From: Athalassotoga sp964433875
Lineage (GTDB): Bacteria; Thermotogota; Thermotogae; Mesoaciditogales; Mesoaciditogaceae
Reading direction: 5' to 3'
Length of the DNA stretch: 17,613 bases
Assembly (NCBI GenBank): GCA_964433875.1
Contig: CAYSSO010000033.1
Span: 1-17,613, forward strand
The position numbers and the translations under genes were made by a program. Position 1 is the stretch's first letter. Every line of letters starts with the position of its first letter. Below are positions 6,277 to 12,421 of this stretch, one piece after another. The notes beneath the pieces were generated by a model. It made no database searches. It was not told where the DNA came from and was given only the letters and a program-made list of their open reading frames with translations.

Positions 6277-6849
6277 TCATTTTTCCGAGCAAAGATTTTT
6301 ATAATTTTTAAGAGGAATACCTTCCTTGCACAGAGGACATTCTTCGGCCTTATAAATCTGCGCCTGAATGTTCAAAAGAGAGATTACCTGAAGGCCTTCT
6401 ATTTTTTCAAAATGTCCGATCTTAACTATTGACGCGATTCCTATCGCTGAACTATCAAAATCATCGAGGGCATTTAGAATGTCATGAATTATCTTTCCGT
6501 CTCTTACCAAATCCTCAACTATGAGTATATTTTTGAACATTGACGGATTCATACAATGCGTGAAGGAAAGACGATCACCGTCCTCTTCAAGATAGATAAA
6601 TGGAATATCCATATTTCTTGCAACTTCGTATCCTATTATCGTGCCGTTTTTAGTCGCGGATATAATGCAATCAGGAGCGAATCTTTGTGATCTTAACGCT
6701 ATTTCGGCGCCTATTTCTTTTGTTCTCCAGGTGTATTGAAGAATTTTTCCACATTCGACATAAGTGTCTGAATGTTCTTTTGATCTTAGTTCAAAATGTC
6801 CTTTAAAGATGGCATTCGATTCGGATAAAATACTTTTTATATCTATCAA
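6277..6849 (-). CDS. Orotate phosphoribosyltransferase-like protein with degraded active site
   Basis: The overall match is to bacterial/archaeal PyrE: KGHFELRSKEHSDTYVECGKI near the start resembles the GHF.L.SG.HS..Y.qC opening, GYEVAR follows, and the C-terminal CPLCKEGIPL is the typical Cys-rich tail. However, the PRPP loop, normally VEDVxTTGGS, reads VEDLVRDGKI, and the GGxxxG segment before the GYEVAR helix reads SATKNG. PRPP binding and catalysis are therefore doubtful; it may be a regulator or bind another nucleotide. The TTG at 6849 is preferred because AAGGAG lies nine bases upstream. A TTG at 6858 overlaps the cinA stop and would add three residues, but abuts the ribosome site. It is last in the minus-strand operon. 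Confidence 0.75.
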   Translation of the reverse strand: MIDIKSILSESNAIFKGHFELRSKEHSDTYVECGKILQYTWRTKEIGAEIALRSQRFAPDCIISATKNGTIIGYEVARNMDIPFIYLEEDGDRLSFTHCMNPSMFKNILIVEDLVRDGKIIHDILNALDDFDSSAIGIASIVKIGHFEKIEGLQVISLLNIQAQIYKAEECPLCKEGIPLKNYKNLCSEK

Positions 6850-6854
6850 AGCAA

Positions 6855-8075
6855 TCAACTCCTTTCGTTACGCGCTATGATGTTTATCACAGCCTCTAAA
6901 GCGTCATTTGTTGCGGCGCGCCTTACATCGTCCCTATTTCCTCCGTATATTCTCTTCCAGTTTCTCTTTAGAGTTTTCGATGAAAAGCCAAACCATACCA
7001 TCCCGATCTCCTTGTTTTCGACTGACGAAGGTCCTGCAATTCCCGTTGTTGCAATGCCTATATCAGTTCCAAAGAGAAGCCTTACGCCATCTGCCATTTC
7101 AGATACACATCCCGCGGATATAGCGCCATTTTCTTTTATAGTCTTTTCGCTAACACCGAGCACTTTTATCTTGGATTCATTTGAATATGCAACAACGCCC
7201 CCCAGAAAAACAGATGAAACGCCACTCACATTCACGAGTTTGTCAGAGATCATTCCCCCTGTAACAGATTCGGCGACCGCGATCGTCATATTTTTGTCAT
7301 TTAAAATTCTGTAGACAACGTGCTCTAAACTTTCATCTGATCCGATAACCTCTTTGGGAAATCTTTCGAGTACGCGTTTTTTCAGATCATCAAGTATTCT
7401 AATCGATTCATCTTCATCCTTTCCTTTTGCCGTCATCGAAATTTCTATCCATCCTTTTTTCAAAAAGGTCGATATCGTTGGATTTGAAGATTTCGCCAAA
7501 TCATGGATTCTGTCCTCCACCTCCGATTCTCTCATTCCAACGATCTTTATGAAATCATTCTTTGTATATCCGTTTCCAAATTTTCTTAAAAAATCTTCAA
7601 GGCCATTTCTTATTATTGATCTTATCTCATCGGGAGGCCCTGGAAGGAGAATAAGATATTTCCCATTCTTTTGAATTATTATCCCGGGAGCAACGCCGGC
7701 GGTATTTTCGATCGTAGATGATCCGCGTGGAATAGAGGCAAAGGATCTGGCTATTCTTTCTGGTACCCTTTGCCTTAAAAGATACTCATAGATTCTTTGA
7801 TCTATCTCGAGAGGAATACCTGTTGCAATAGACGCAGCCTGTTTTGAAAGGTCGCTTCCAGTTCCTCCAAGACCTCCTGTCGATAAAACAATATCTGCCC
7901 TTTCGATGGCTTCTTTATAAGATTGAGATATTCTCTCGACATTGTCTCCGACAGTCGTATACCTGTATATGTCTATACCACATTTTGCAAGCAATTCACA
8001 AAGAATCCTTGCATCTTCATTACAATTTTTTCCAAGAAGAAGTTCCGTTCCGGTCGATACTATTTCGGCCCTCAT
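6855..8075 (-). CDS. cinA: CinA: nicotinamide-nucleotide amidase / ADP-ribose pyrophosphatase-like protein
   Basis: CinA combines an N-terminal MoaB-like (COG1058) domain, which hydrolyses ADP-ribose in characterised members, with a C-terminal PncC domain that deamidates NMN to nicotinate mononucleotide. The 406-residue length is normal. The N-terminus shows AEIVSTGTELLLG. Residues 66-75 read TGGLGGTGSD where the family usually has GGLGPTxDD, so the first domain has lost its Pro and an Asp. The PncC domain has AESVTGG (268-274), then GGVVAYSNESKIKVLGV and TGIAGPSS; the usual GGT after GP is replaced. It overlaps the Nudix stop by 4 bases (ATGA) and is followed by the PRTase-like gene with a TTGA overlap or short gap. 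Confidence 0.9.
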   Translation of the reverse strand: MRAEIVSTGTELLLGKNCNEDARILCELLAKCGIDIYRYTTVGDNVERISQSYKEAIERADIVLSTGGLGGTGSDLSKQAASIATGIPLEIDQRIYEYLLRQRVPERIARSFASIPRGSSTIENTAGVAPGIIIQKNGKYLILLPGPPDEIRSIIRNGLEDFLRKFGNGYTKNDFIKIVGMRESEVEDRIHDLAKSSNPTISTFLKKGWIEISMTAKGKDEDESIRILDDLKKRVLERFPKEVIGSDESLEHVVYRILNDKNMTIAVAESVTGGMISDKLVNVSGVSSVFLGGVVAYSNESKIKVLGVSEKTIKENGAISAGCVSEMADGVRLLFGTDIGIATTGIAGPSSVENKEIGMVWFGFSSKTLKRNWKRIYGGNRDDVRRAATNDALEAVINIIARNERS

Positions 8076-8608
8076 AAAAGTCCCATCCCTTTTGATCTGA
8101 AAAAGGCTGCTATGGTCTTCGAATCGGTGATCTCGTTTTTCATTATCATCTCTTCGACCTCTTCAACTTTGAAATACCTTATTTCAAGGAACTCATCTTC
8201 ATCAAGATGACGGCTTCCATTCGAAATTCCAGAGGCAAAGTAAAGGTGTATCTTCTCATCTGAGAATCCGGGCGTTGTGTATATGTGGCCGAGTTTTTGC
8301 CATTTCGAAGCGCTAATGCCGGTCTCTTCGAGTAATTCTCTTTTTGCACATTCAAGAGGATCTTCATCCTTGTCGAGTTTTCCGGCAGGTATTTCCCAAA
8401 GTATTTCATTTATTGGATATCTGAATTGTCTTTCAAGGACTATTCGCCCATCGTCTAAAAGCACGATTACAGCGGAAGCCCCAGGATGCCTTACAACTTC
8501 TCTAAAGGATCTGTGACCATTTGGAAGTTCAACCTCATCAACGTAAAGTTTGAGAATCTTTCCTTCGAATCTTTTTGAAGAGTTCAAAACTTTTTCAGAT
8601 AAATTCAT
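8072..8608 (-). CDS. nudF: Nudix hydrolase, probable ADP-ribose pyrophosphatase
   Basis: This enzyme would cleave ADP-ribose to AMP and ribose 5-phosphate. From the preferred start it has 178 residues. The full Nudix box GX5EX7REUXEEXGU is present (about residues 76-98), starting GKLDKDEDPLECAKRELLEE and ending TGI. It is preceded by ERQFRYPINEILWEIPAG, the usual context in ADP-ribose pyrophosphatases, and the N-terminal domain-swapping strands (FEGKILKLYVDEVELPNG) are present. The ATG at 8608 has AAAGGAGG six bases upstream; an in-frame ATG at 8641 lies inside the preceding gene and would add 11 residues. It is coupled to cinA, another ADP-ribose/NAD enzyme. The symbol is by family resemblance. 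Confidence 0.88.
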   Translation of the reverse strand: MNLSEKVLNSSKRFEGKILKLYVDEVELPNGHRSFREVVRHPGASAVIVLLDDGRIVLERQFRYPINEILWEIPAGKLDKDEDPLECAKRELLEETGISASKWQKLGHIYTTPGFSDEKIHLYFASGISNGSRHLDEDEFLEIRYFKVEEVEEMIMKNEITDSKTIAAFFRSKGMGLL

Positions 8609-8619
8609 ATTTTCCTCCT

Positions 8620-9129
8620 TTAAAAAGGCTCTATCAGGCAAAGAGAAAAGTAAGGAGTGCTTTTGTCAAAAAATATGTTGGCTATGAAATAATCAACGAA
8701 ATGGTACTGACTGCTTGAAAAAAAGTACCACACGTTGAAAGCATAACTGAAGTTATTTTCATTTATTTCACGCATGACGGAGATTCCAAATCTCCATGGC
8801 CCAAAATAATATTGGCCGTACAGCCCGGCAGAAATTGTTGCCTGTGAAGTTATAACGGCTCCGAGGACAGGCCCTATTCTGAAACCTTCATTGAGATCAT
8901 TTCTTCCGAGTATAGGTACGTAAGCCTTCACATCGTAAAGCATTGAATGTGAAGTGGAAGCGGGAGTAAAGATGTTAAGACTCAATTCATCGTTGAAATG
9001 ATTCATCGCTCCGAGATTTACAACCCAACTTCTCGAAGGATCGTATCCTATACCAAAGATGTAATTCATGGCGTAGGCGGAAAGCGGTATGGAAAGGACA
9101 AAAAAGATTATAAAAACATTTTTTGACAT
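8620..9129 (-). CDS. Small exported beta-rich protein, probable outer-membrane barrel
   Basis: I do not recognise the family. From the preferred ATG at 9129 (AAGGTG six bases upstream) the product has 169 residues; an in-frame ATG at 9147 has no ribosome site. The signal peptide is MSKNVFIIFFVLSIPLSAYA with likely cleavage after residue 20. The mature protein alternates aromatic/hydrophobic with polar residues over several stretches (QATISAGLYGQYYFGPW, NFSYAFNVWYFF, YHFVDYFIANIFF), consistent with about eight barrel strands. It ends in a C-terminal Phe after YFSLCLIEP, reminiscent of the beta-signal read by the Bam complex. It lies 11 bases upstream of the Nudix gene and heads the minus-strand operon, although no functional link to NAD metabolism is evident. 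Confidence 0.65.
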   Translation of the reverse strand: MSKNVFIIFFVLSIPLSAYAMNYIFGIGYDPSRSWVVNLGAMNHFNDELSLNIFTPASTSHSMLYDVKAYVPILGRNDLNEGFRIGPVLGAVITSQATISAGLYGQYYFGPWRFGISVMREINENNFSYAFNVWYFFSSSQYHFVDYFIANIFFDKSTPYFSLCLIEPF

Positions 9130-9146
9130 ATTTTTCACCTTCTTCA

Positions 9147-9155
9147 TGGTAAAAT
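9147..9155 (+). promoter_or_regulatory. Extended -10 promoter candidate for murJ
   Basis: TGGTAAAAT is an extended -10 with one mismatch in the hexamer. A perfect TTGACA at 9123-9128 lies upstream, but the spacer is 21 bases, too long for normal recognition, so the extended -10 would have to carry the activity. The site nearly faces the minus-strand promoter, so the two could compete. Confidence 0.35.
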
Positions 9156-9173
9156 TTCAAATGGTCAATAACT

Positions 9174-9182
9174 ATTTTATCA
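9174..9182 (-). promoter_or_regulatory. Extended -10 promoter candidate for the minus-strand operon
   Basis: The minus strand reads TGATAAAAT (9182-9174), an extended -10 with one mismatch to TATAAT. No -35 match is visible at normal spacing. The predicted start near 9167 gives a short leader to the ATG at 9129. Confidence 0.35.
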
Positions 9183-9206
9183 TTTAACTCTTAACTGGAG
9201 ATGAAG

Positions 9207-10760
9207 ATGAATCTCAAACGTAAAATAGGTTCTCTGATTCATTCAAGGCAAAATATGTCCCAGGCAATACTTTTAATAACTATACTGACCCTTGTTTCGA
9301 AGGCGATGGGCTTTATAAGAGATATATTCATAGCGTATTTTTTTGGAACTGGAAGTGTCATGGATGCCTATCTTGCCTCCCAAAGCCCTCTCGGTCTTAT
9401 AAATGGAATCATAACGGGGACAATTGTAGCAGCCTTTATCCCGCTTTTTGTAAGAGTTATAAAAAGCAAAAACGAAGAAGAGGCCAAGCATTTTTCGGCC
9501 ACGATCTTTTATTCGACAACGTTAATGCTTACCGCCGCAGTCGTCCTGATTGCCATCTTTGCACCTGAAGTAACAAATCTCTTCTTTCCGGGTTTCGGGA
9601 AAGCAGATCATGATATGACCGTAAACTTCATAAGATGGATGAGTTTTGCAACCGTGATTGGCGCAATGTTGAGTTTTGTCAACGGGCTTTTACAGAGTGA
9701 GAAAAAATTTCTCGCATATCCTCTTGTCGGACTTAGTTTCGATTTCATAGTCATAGGAACACTGTTTGTAACAAAGCATCTTGGAGCGATTTCTCTTGCC
9801 CTTGCGTGGACACTTCCACCAACTTTTATCTTCATGGTGCTTGGCTTTGCAGAAAGGAAGTATCTCAATCCATTTAAGATAAAGAGGAAGATCCCAGAAA
9901 CAAAAGATCTATATAAAATGATATGGCCCTTGTTCTTCTCAAGCGCTTTGGGAATGTTAAACACGATAGTGGACAGAACCTTTGCGTCTACGCTCGAGAC
10001 AGGTGCCATAAGTTCTCTATCTTACGCAAACCGAATAACAAGCGCGGCCAATGGAGTTCTTGGAACTCCTGTAACCCAGGTTACATATCCTTCTGTCGCA
10101 GCAAGGGCCACTGAAAATGACATAAGAGGGCTTACCATAACTACCAAAAGGGCAATGAAATTGCTTGCCTTCTTTTTGATTCCCGTAACCTTTGCGCTTT
10201 TTCCTCTTGCAAAACAGGTAATAATTTTGATCTTCCAGCGTGGAAATTTCACGGCCGAATCAACGATGTTAACTTATCCGCCTCTTATCGCCTTTTCTCT
10301 TTCTCTTTTTACCTCTGCGCTCGGATCGGTGCTCGTACAGATTTATTACTCTTTTAAAAATACAAGAACGCCGATGATCTTCGGAATGATAGGGCTTGGC
10401 ATAAATATAGGACTTAACTTCCTCTTTATATCGCATCTTAAACAGACAGGCCTTGCGCTTTCAACCTCGATATCTTCGATATATTTCGTTATCGTAATGC
10501 TCATTTCATTGAGAATAAAGTTCAAAGTGTGGTTTTTCGATCTTTACTACTTTATAAAGGTCATAATCGCTTCAACGATAATGGACGGAATCATATATCT
10601 GTCTCTTTCGCTTTTGAGAGGGAAAATAAGGGACTTTGTGGCAATCTTTGCGGGAATAGCGGTTTATTTCTTGATTTCTTGGCTGATCAAAACCTTGCCC
10701 AATCGTTTCTGGAGATTTCTTAAATTCAAAAAATCTCCGGGAGAAAATGAAAAATTATGA
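9207..10760 (+). CDS. murJ: MurJ lipid II flippase (MOP superfamily)
   Basis: MurJ moves lipid-linked peptidoglycan precursor across the inner membrane. The 517-residue protein is hydrophobic throughout, with about 14 membrane helices. It carries the family motifs TLVSKAMGFIRDIFIAYFFG near the N-terminus, DAYLASQ just after, and NFIRWMSFATVIGAMLSFVNGLLQ in the middle. The later VDRTFASTLETGAISSLSYANRI segment is the strongly conserved helix-7 region of MurJ. It ends with a short basic cytoplasmic tail. The ATG at 9207 is preferred because CTGGAG sits six bases before it; the ATG at 9201 directly abuts that site. The stop lies within six bases of the opposing dam stop. It appears to be monocistronic. 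Confidence 0.93.
   Translation: MNLKRKIGSLIHSRQNMSQAILLITILTLVSKAMGFIRDIFIAYFFGTGSVMDAYLASQSPLGLINGIITGTIVAAFIPLFVRVIKSKNEEEAKHFSATIFYSTTLMLTAAVVLIAIFAPEVTNLFFPGFGKADHDMTVNFIRWMSFATVIGAMLSFVNGLLQSEKKFLAYPLVGLSFDFIVIGTLFVTKHLGAISLALAWTLPPTFIFMVLGFAERKYLNPFKIKRKIPETKDLYKMIWPLFFSSALGMLNTIVDRTFASTLETGAISSLSYANRITSAANGVLGTPVTQVTYPSVAARATENDIRGLTITTKRAMKLLAFFLIPVTFALFPLAKQVIILIFQRGNFTAESTMLTYPPLIAFSLSLFTSALGSVLVQIYYSFKNTRTPMIFGMIGLGINIGLNFLFISHLKQTGLALSTSISSIYFVIVMLISLRIKFKVWFFDLYYFIKVIIASTIMDGIIYLSLSLLRGKIRDFVAIFAGIAVYFLISWLIKTLPNRFWRFLKFKKSPGENEKL
10709..10740. repeat. Inverted repeat near the 3' end of murJ
   Basis: GGAGATTT (10711-10718) and AAATCTCC (10731-10738) are perfect complements around a 12-base spacer; C10709-G10740 and a T-G wobble extend the stem to ten pairs. 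It has no T-run on either strand, so it is not a standard terminator. It could stabilise the 3' end of the murJ mRNA or pause either of the converging transcripts. It is the only structured element at this junction. Confidence 0.35.
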
Positions 10761-11555
10761 AAAGTTCCTTATGACAACCTCATCGATAGCGCCCCGACCG
10801 TCGCTCTTTGAGTTTATACGTCTTGTCGCTTTCACCGTATGTATATCGTATCCTTTGTAAAGCGATTTTATGAAGTCCGTGTTTGAATTGCTCAACATTA
10901 CAAAAGCACCGATCCTGTCTAATTCTTTAAAACATTCTGAAAGCCTTATTTGATCTTTTTCGCTGAATTTACCCGAATAAGATGTAAAATTTGAAGTCCT
11001 TGAAAGAGGATGATACGGAGGATCCATGTAGATAAAATCTCCGGCCTTTGCGTATTGAAGCGCCATCGTGAAATCGCCAGAGATGATCTTTGCATTTTTT
11101 AGTGAAAGACTTACCAGCCTTATATTTTCTTCATCGAAGAGACGCACATTTTTGTGCCTTCCAAATGGAACGTTAAATACTCCTTTTTTATTCGTTCTCC
11201 ACAGTCCATTGTAGGAAGTTTTGTTAAGGTAAAGAAAACGCGAGGCGCGATCTAACGAACTCAATTTTGAAGGATCGAGATTTCGAATTTTGTAGTAATA
11301 ATCACTTTGATTTTTGTGAACCTTCAAACTTTCTATAAGGCTTTCAACATCATCTCTTACAACGGTATAAAAATTAATGAGTTCGGAATTTAGATCTATC
11401 AGAACGGCATCTGCTGGCAAAAGATGGAAAAACAATGCGCCCCCTCCCACAAAAGGCTCTATGTAAGTTGAAAATTTTTCAGGTAAAAGTTCATCTAATT
11501 GATCGAGCAATTGGGCCTTTCCTCCGGCCCACTTGATCGGTGATCTTACTTTCAA
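10755..11555 (-). CDS. dam: Dam-type DNA adenine N6-methyltransferase (solitary)
   Basis: This enzyme probably methylates adenine in GATC. The 266 residues follow the alpha-class order: SPIKWAGGKAQLLDQL at the N-terminus, the SAM-binding loop EPFVGGGALFFHL (PFVGGG at 34-39), then a target-recognition region with FLYLNKTSYNGLWRTNKKG and VPFGRHKN, and finally the catalytic DPPY at 178-181 with HPLSRTSNFTSY. These resemble M.DpnM/Dam proteins. No restriction endonuclease lies beside it, so it looks like an orphan methylase for regulation or repair. The start is TTG at 11555 with GAGGTG seven bases upstream. It is transcribed toward murJ. GATC specificity is inferred from the family and from the high GATC count nearby. 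Confidence 0.9.
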   Translation of the reverse strand: MKVRSPIKWAGGKAQLLDQLDELLPEKFSTYIEPFVGGGALFFHLLPADAVLIDLNSELINFYTVVRDDVESLIESLKVHKNQSDYYYKIRNLDPSKLSSLDRASRFLYLNKTSYNGLWRTNKKGVFNVPFGRHKNVRLFDEENIRLVSLSLKNAKIISGDFTMALQYAKAGDFIYMDPPYHPLSRTSNFTSYSGKFSEKDQIRLSECFKELDRIGAFVMLSNSNTDFIKSLYKGYDIHTVKATRRINSKSDGRGAIDEVVIRNFS

Positions 11556-11574
11556 TTTTACGCACCTCTTTTTA

Positions 11575-11603
11575 AGTATACTGAATCAGTTTTAAATTCC
11601 GAA
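11575..11603 (-). promoter_or_regulatory. Promoter of the dam gene with a palindrome in the spacer
   Basis: On the minus strand TATACT (11580-11575) is a good -10; a weak -35 TTCGGA lies at 11603-11598 with 17-base spacing. A perfect palindrome ACTGAATCAGT (11580-11590) fills the spacer next to the -10 and could be an operator. The leader to the TTG start is short. Confidence 0.45.
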
Positions 11604-11608
11604 TCATC

Positions 11609-11643
11609 NNNNNNNNNNNNNNNNNNNNNNNNNNNNNNNNNNN
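11609..11643. other. Assembly gap (35 N)
   Basis: Thirty-five undetermined bases lie in the divergent space between dam and the DUF981-like gene. A strong GC-rich hairpin begins ten bases later, so a structured or repeated sequence may have broken the assembly. Confidence 0.95.
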
Positions 11644-11652
11644 AGGCCATCT

Positions 11653-11672
11653 CGGAGGCATCCTGCCCTCCG
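11653..11672. repeat. GC-rich hairpin beside the assembly gap
   Basis: CGGAGG (11653-11658) pairs with CCTCCG (11667-11672). With one bulged C the stem extends to CGGAGGCA/TGCCCTCCG around a TCC loop. It is far more GC-rich than its surroundings and has no T-run on either side, so it is not an ordinary terminator. It may belong to a repeat or structured RNA that extends into the N gap. Nothing else is recognisable in 11556-11749 apart from the dam promoter. Confidence 0.5.
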
Positions 11673-11749
11673 CTTAAATTAAATGAACATTCGACTTTTA
11701 AATTTATTTAAGTATATATCAAACGAATTCAAAAGATGGCAAATGTGAA

Positions 11750-11778
11750 TTGACAATATTGGACTTTTATGGTATACT
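11750..11778 (+). promoter_or_regulatory. Sigma-A promoter of the DUF981-like gene
   Basis: Perfect -35 TTGACA (11750-11755), 17-base spacer, -10 TATACT (11773-11778), which also has an upstream TG (extended -10). Transcription would start near 11785, inside the inverted repeat that follows. Confidence 0.8.
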
Positions 11779-11802
11779 TTTAAGTGAAAAAAATCACTTA
11801 AA
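11779..11802 (+). promoter_or_regulatory. Operator-like perfect inverted repeat before the DUF981-like gene
   Basis: TTTAAGTGA (11779-11787) and TCACTTAAA (11794-11802) are perfect 9-base complements around six A residues. The element begins immediately after the -10 hexamer, spans the start of transcription, and ends next to AGGAGG (11802-11807). It can act as a repressor operator in DNA. The transcript would begin within the first arm, so a full RNA hairpin is less likely. The regulator is not identifiable here. Confidence 0.6.
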
Positions 11803-11812
11803 GGAGGTATAT

Positions 11813-12385
11813 ATGTTTGTAGATTATGTGACGATTCAACTCATAGCGGCCGCATTGGGACTGCTTTTTGCCGGTATTTACATTTTCAAATTCGAGAACG
11901 GAAAGTCGAATTCTTCGTGGGGTTATGGATTTTGGATGACAGGGTTTATCCTGCTTGTAACGGGTCTTGATATGATCTTTACATGGCCTTTGCCCGGATC
12001 GTACAACATAATCTTTGGAGAACCTTCGGTATGGTTCGGAGCGCTTCTCATATTCATAGGTTTGGCGATAAGAAACGGATCTGATCTGATGCCGTTAGCC
12101 CTTCTTTCTTCTGCAGGTGGTTTGATGAATATCGTTATATCAATCGACATTTTGGTCTACAGCATGACACAAAGCCCGATTATAGCCTTTGGAGGTTTTA
12201 TAACCTCTGGCCTTGGTGCGTTGATGACGCCGTTAGGGCTTAAATCTAAAAGTATTAGATGGATTATCTTTGTATTGCTTATCCTCTCGGCCCTTGCCTT
12301 TGCCGTAACGGGATATGGAGCCTATTACCAGCATGCGTCCGATTTCGCCCATTATCTTCCACCGACGATGAAGATCACCAAATGA
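11813..12385 (+). CDS. DUF981-like integral membrane protein
   Basis: The function is unknown. The 190-residue protein has six or seven hydrophobic segments and the sequence FTWPLPGSYNIIFGEPSVWF (about residues 58-77), which I recall as the hallmark of the DUF981 membrane family found in archaea and some bacteria. Short loops carry SWGYGFW and FGGFITSGLGALMTPLGL. The start is the ATG at 11813, six bases after AGGAGG; an upstream in-frame TTG at 11750 is part of the -35 element and is rejected. It has its own strong, apparently regulated promoter. The next gene follows 36 bases later on the same strand with a separate weak promoter. Confidence 0.7.
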   Translation: MFVDYVTIQLIAAALGLLFAGIYIFKFENGKSNSSWGYGFWMTGFILLVTGLDMIFTWPLPGSYNIIFGEPSVWFGALLIFIGLAIRNGSDLMPLALLSSAGGLMNIVISIDILVYSMTQSPIIAFGGFITSGLGALMTPLGLKSKSIRWIIFVLLILSALAFAVTGYGAYYQHASDFAHYLPPTMKITK

Positions 12386-12387
12386 TG

Positions 12388-12396
12388 TGCTAAAAT
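12388..12396 (+). promoter_or_regulatory. Extended -10 promoter candidate for the SDR gene
   Basis: TGCTAAAAT, directly after the DUF981-like stop, is an extended -10 with one mismatch. No convincing -35 is seen. The SDR start codon is 26 bases downstream, after AGAGGTG. Confidence 0.35.
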
Positions 12397-12421
12397 TGTA
12401 AAAAAGCAAAAGAGGTGAACT

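Noticed and set aside
6877..7314. A 145-codon open frame antisense to cinA.
   Set aside because: It lies wholly inside cinA, has a Ser/Pro/Thr-rich composition typical of reverse-frame translation, and has no ribosome site or recognisable motif.
9123..9155. TTGACA with TAAAAT as a complete sigma-A promoter for murJ.
   Set aside because: The spacer is 21 bases, outside the normal 16-18 range; only the extended -10 is kept as a candidate.
9608..10009. A 133-codon open frame antisense to murJ.
   Set aside because: It is fully covered by the conserved MurJ frame and shows no domain of its own.
10709..10760. Bidirectional terminator between murJ and dam.
   Set aside because: The inverted repeat lies inside murJ, has a 12-base loop, and neither strand has a T-run after it.
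11640..11680. A tRNA end or CRISPR repeat at the edge of the N gap.
   Set aside because: The visible bases form a single hairpin, with no TPsiC-like arm, no CCA end and no repeated spacer structure.
11750..11812. An in-frame TTG at 11750 would add 21 residues to the DUF981-like protein.
   Set aside because: That codon overlaps the -35 hexamer, and the extension would run through the -10 and the inverted repeat. The ATG at 11813 has a perfect ribosome site.
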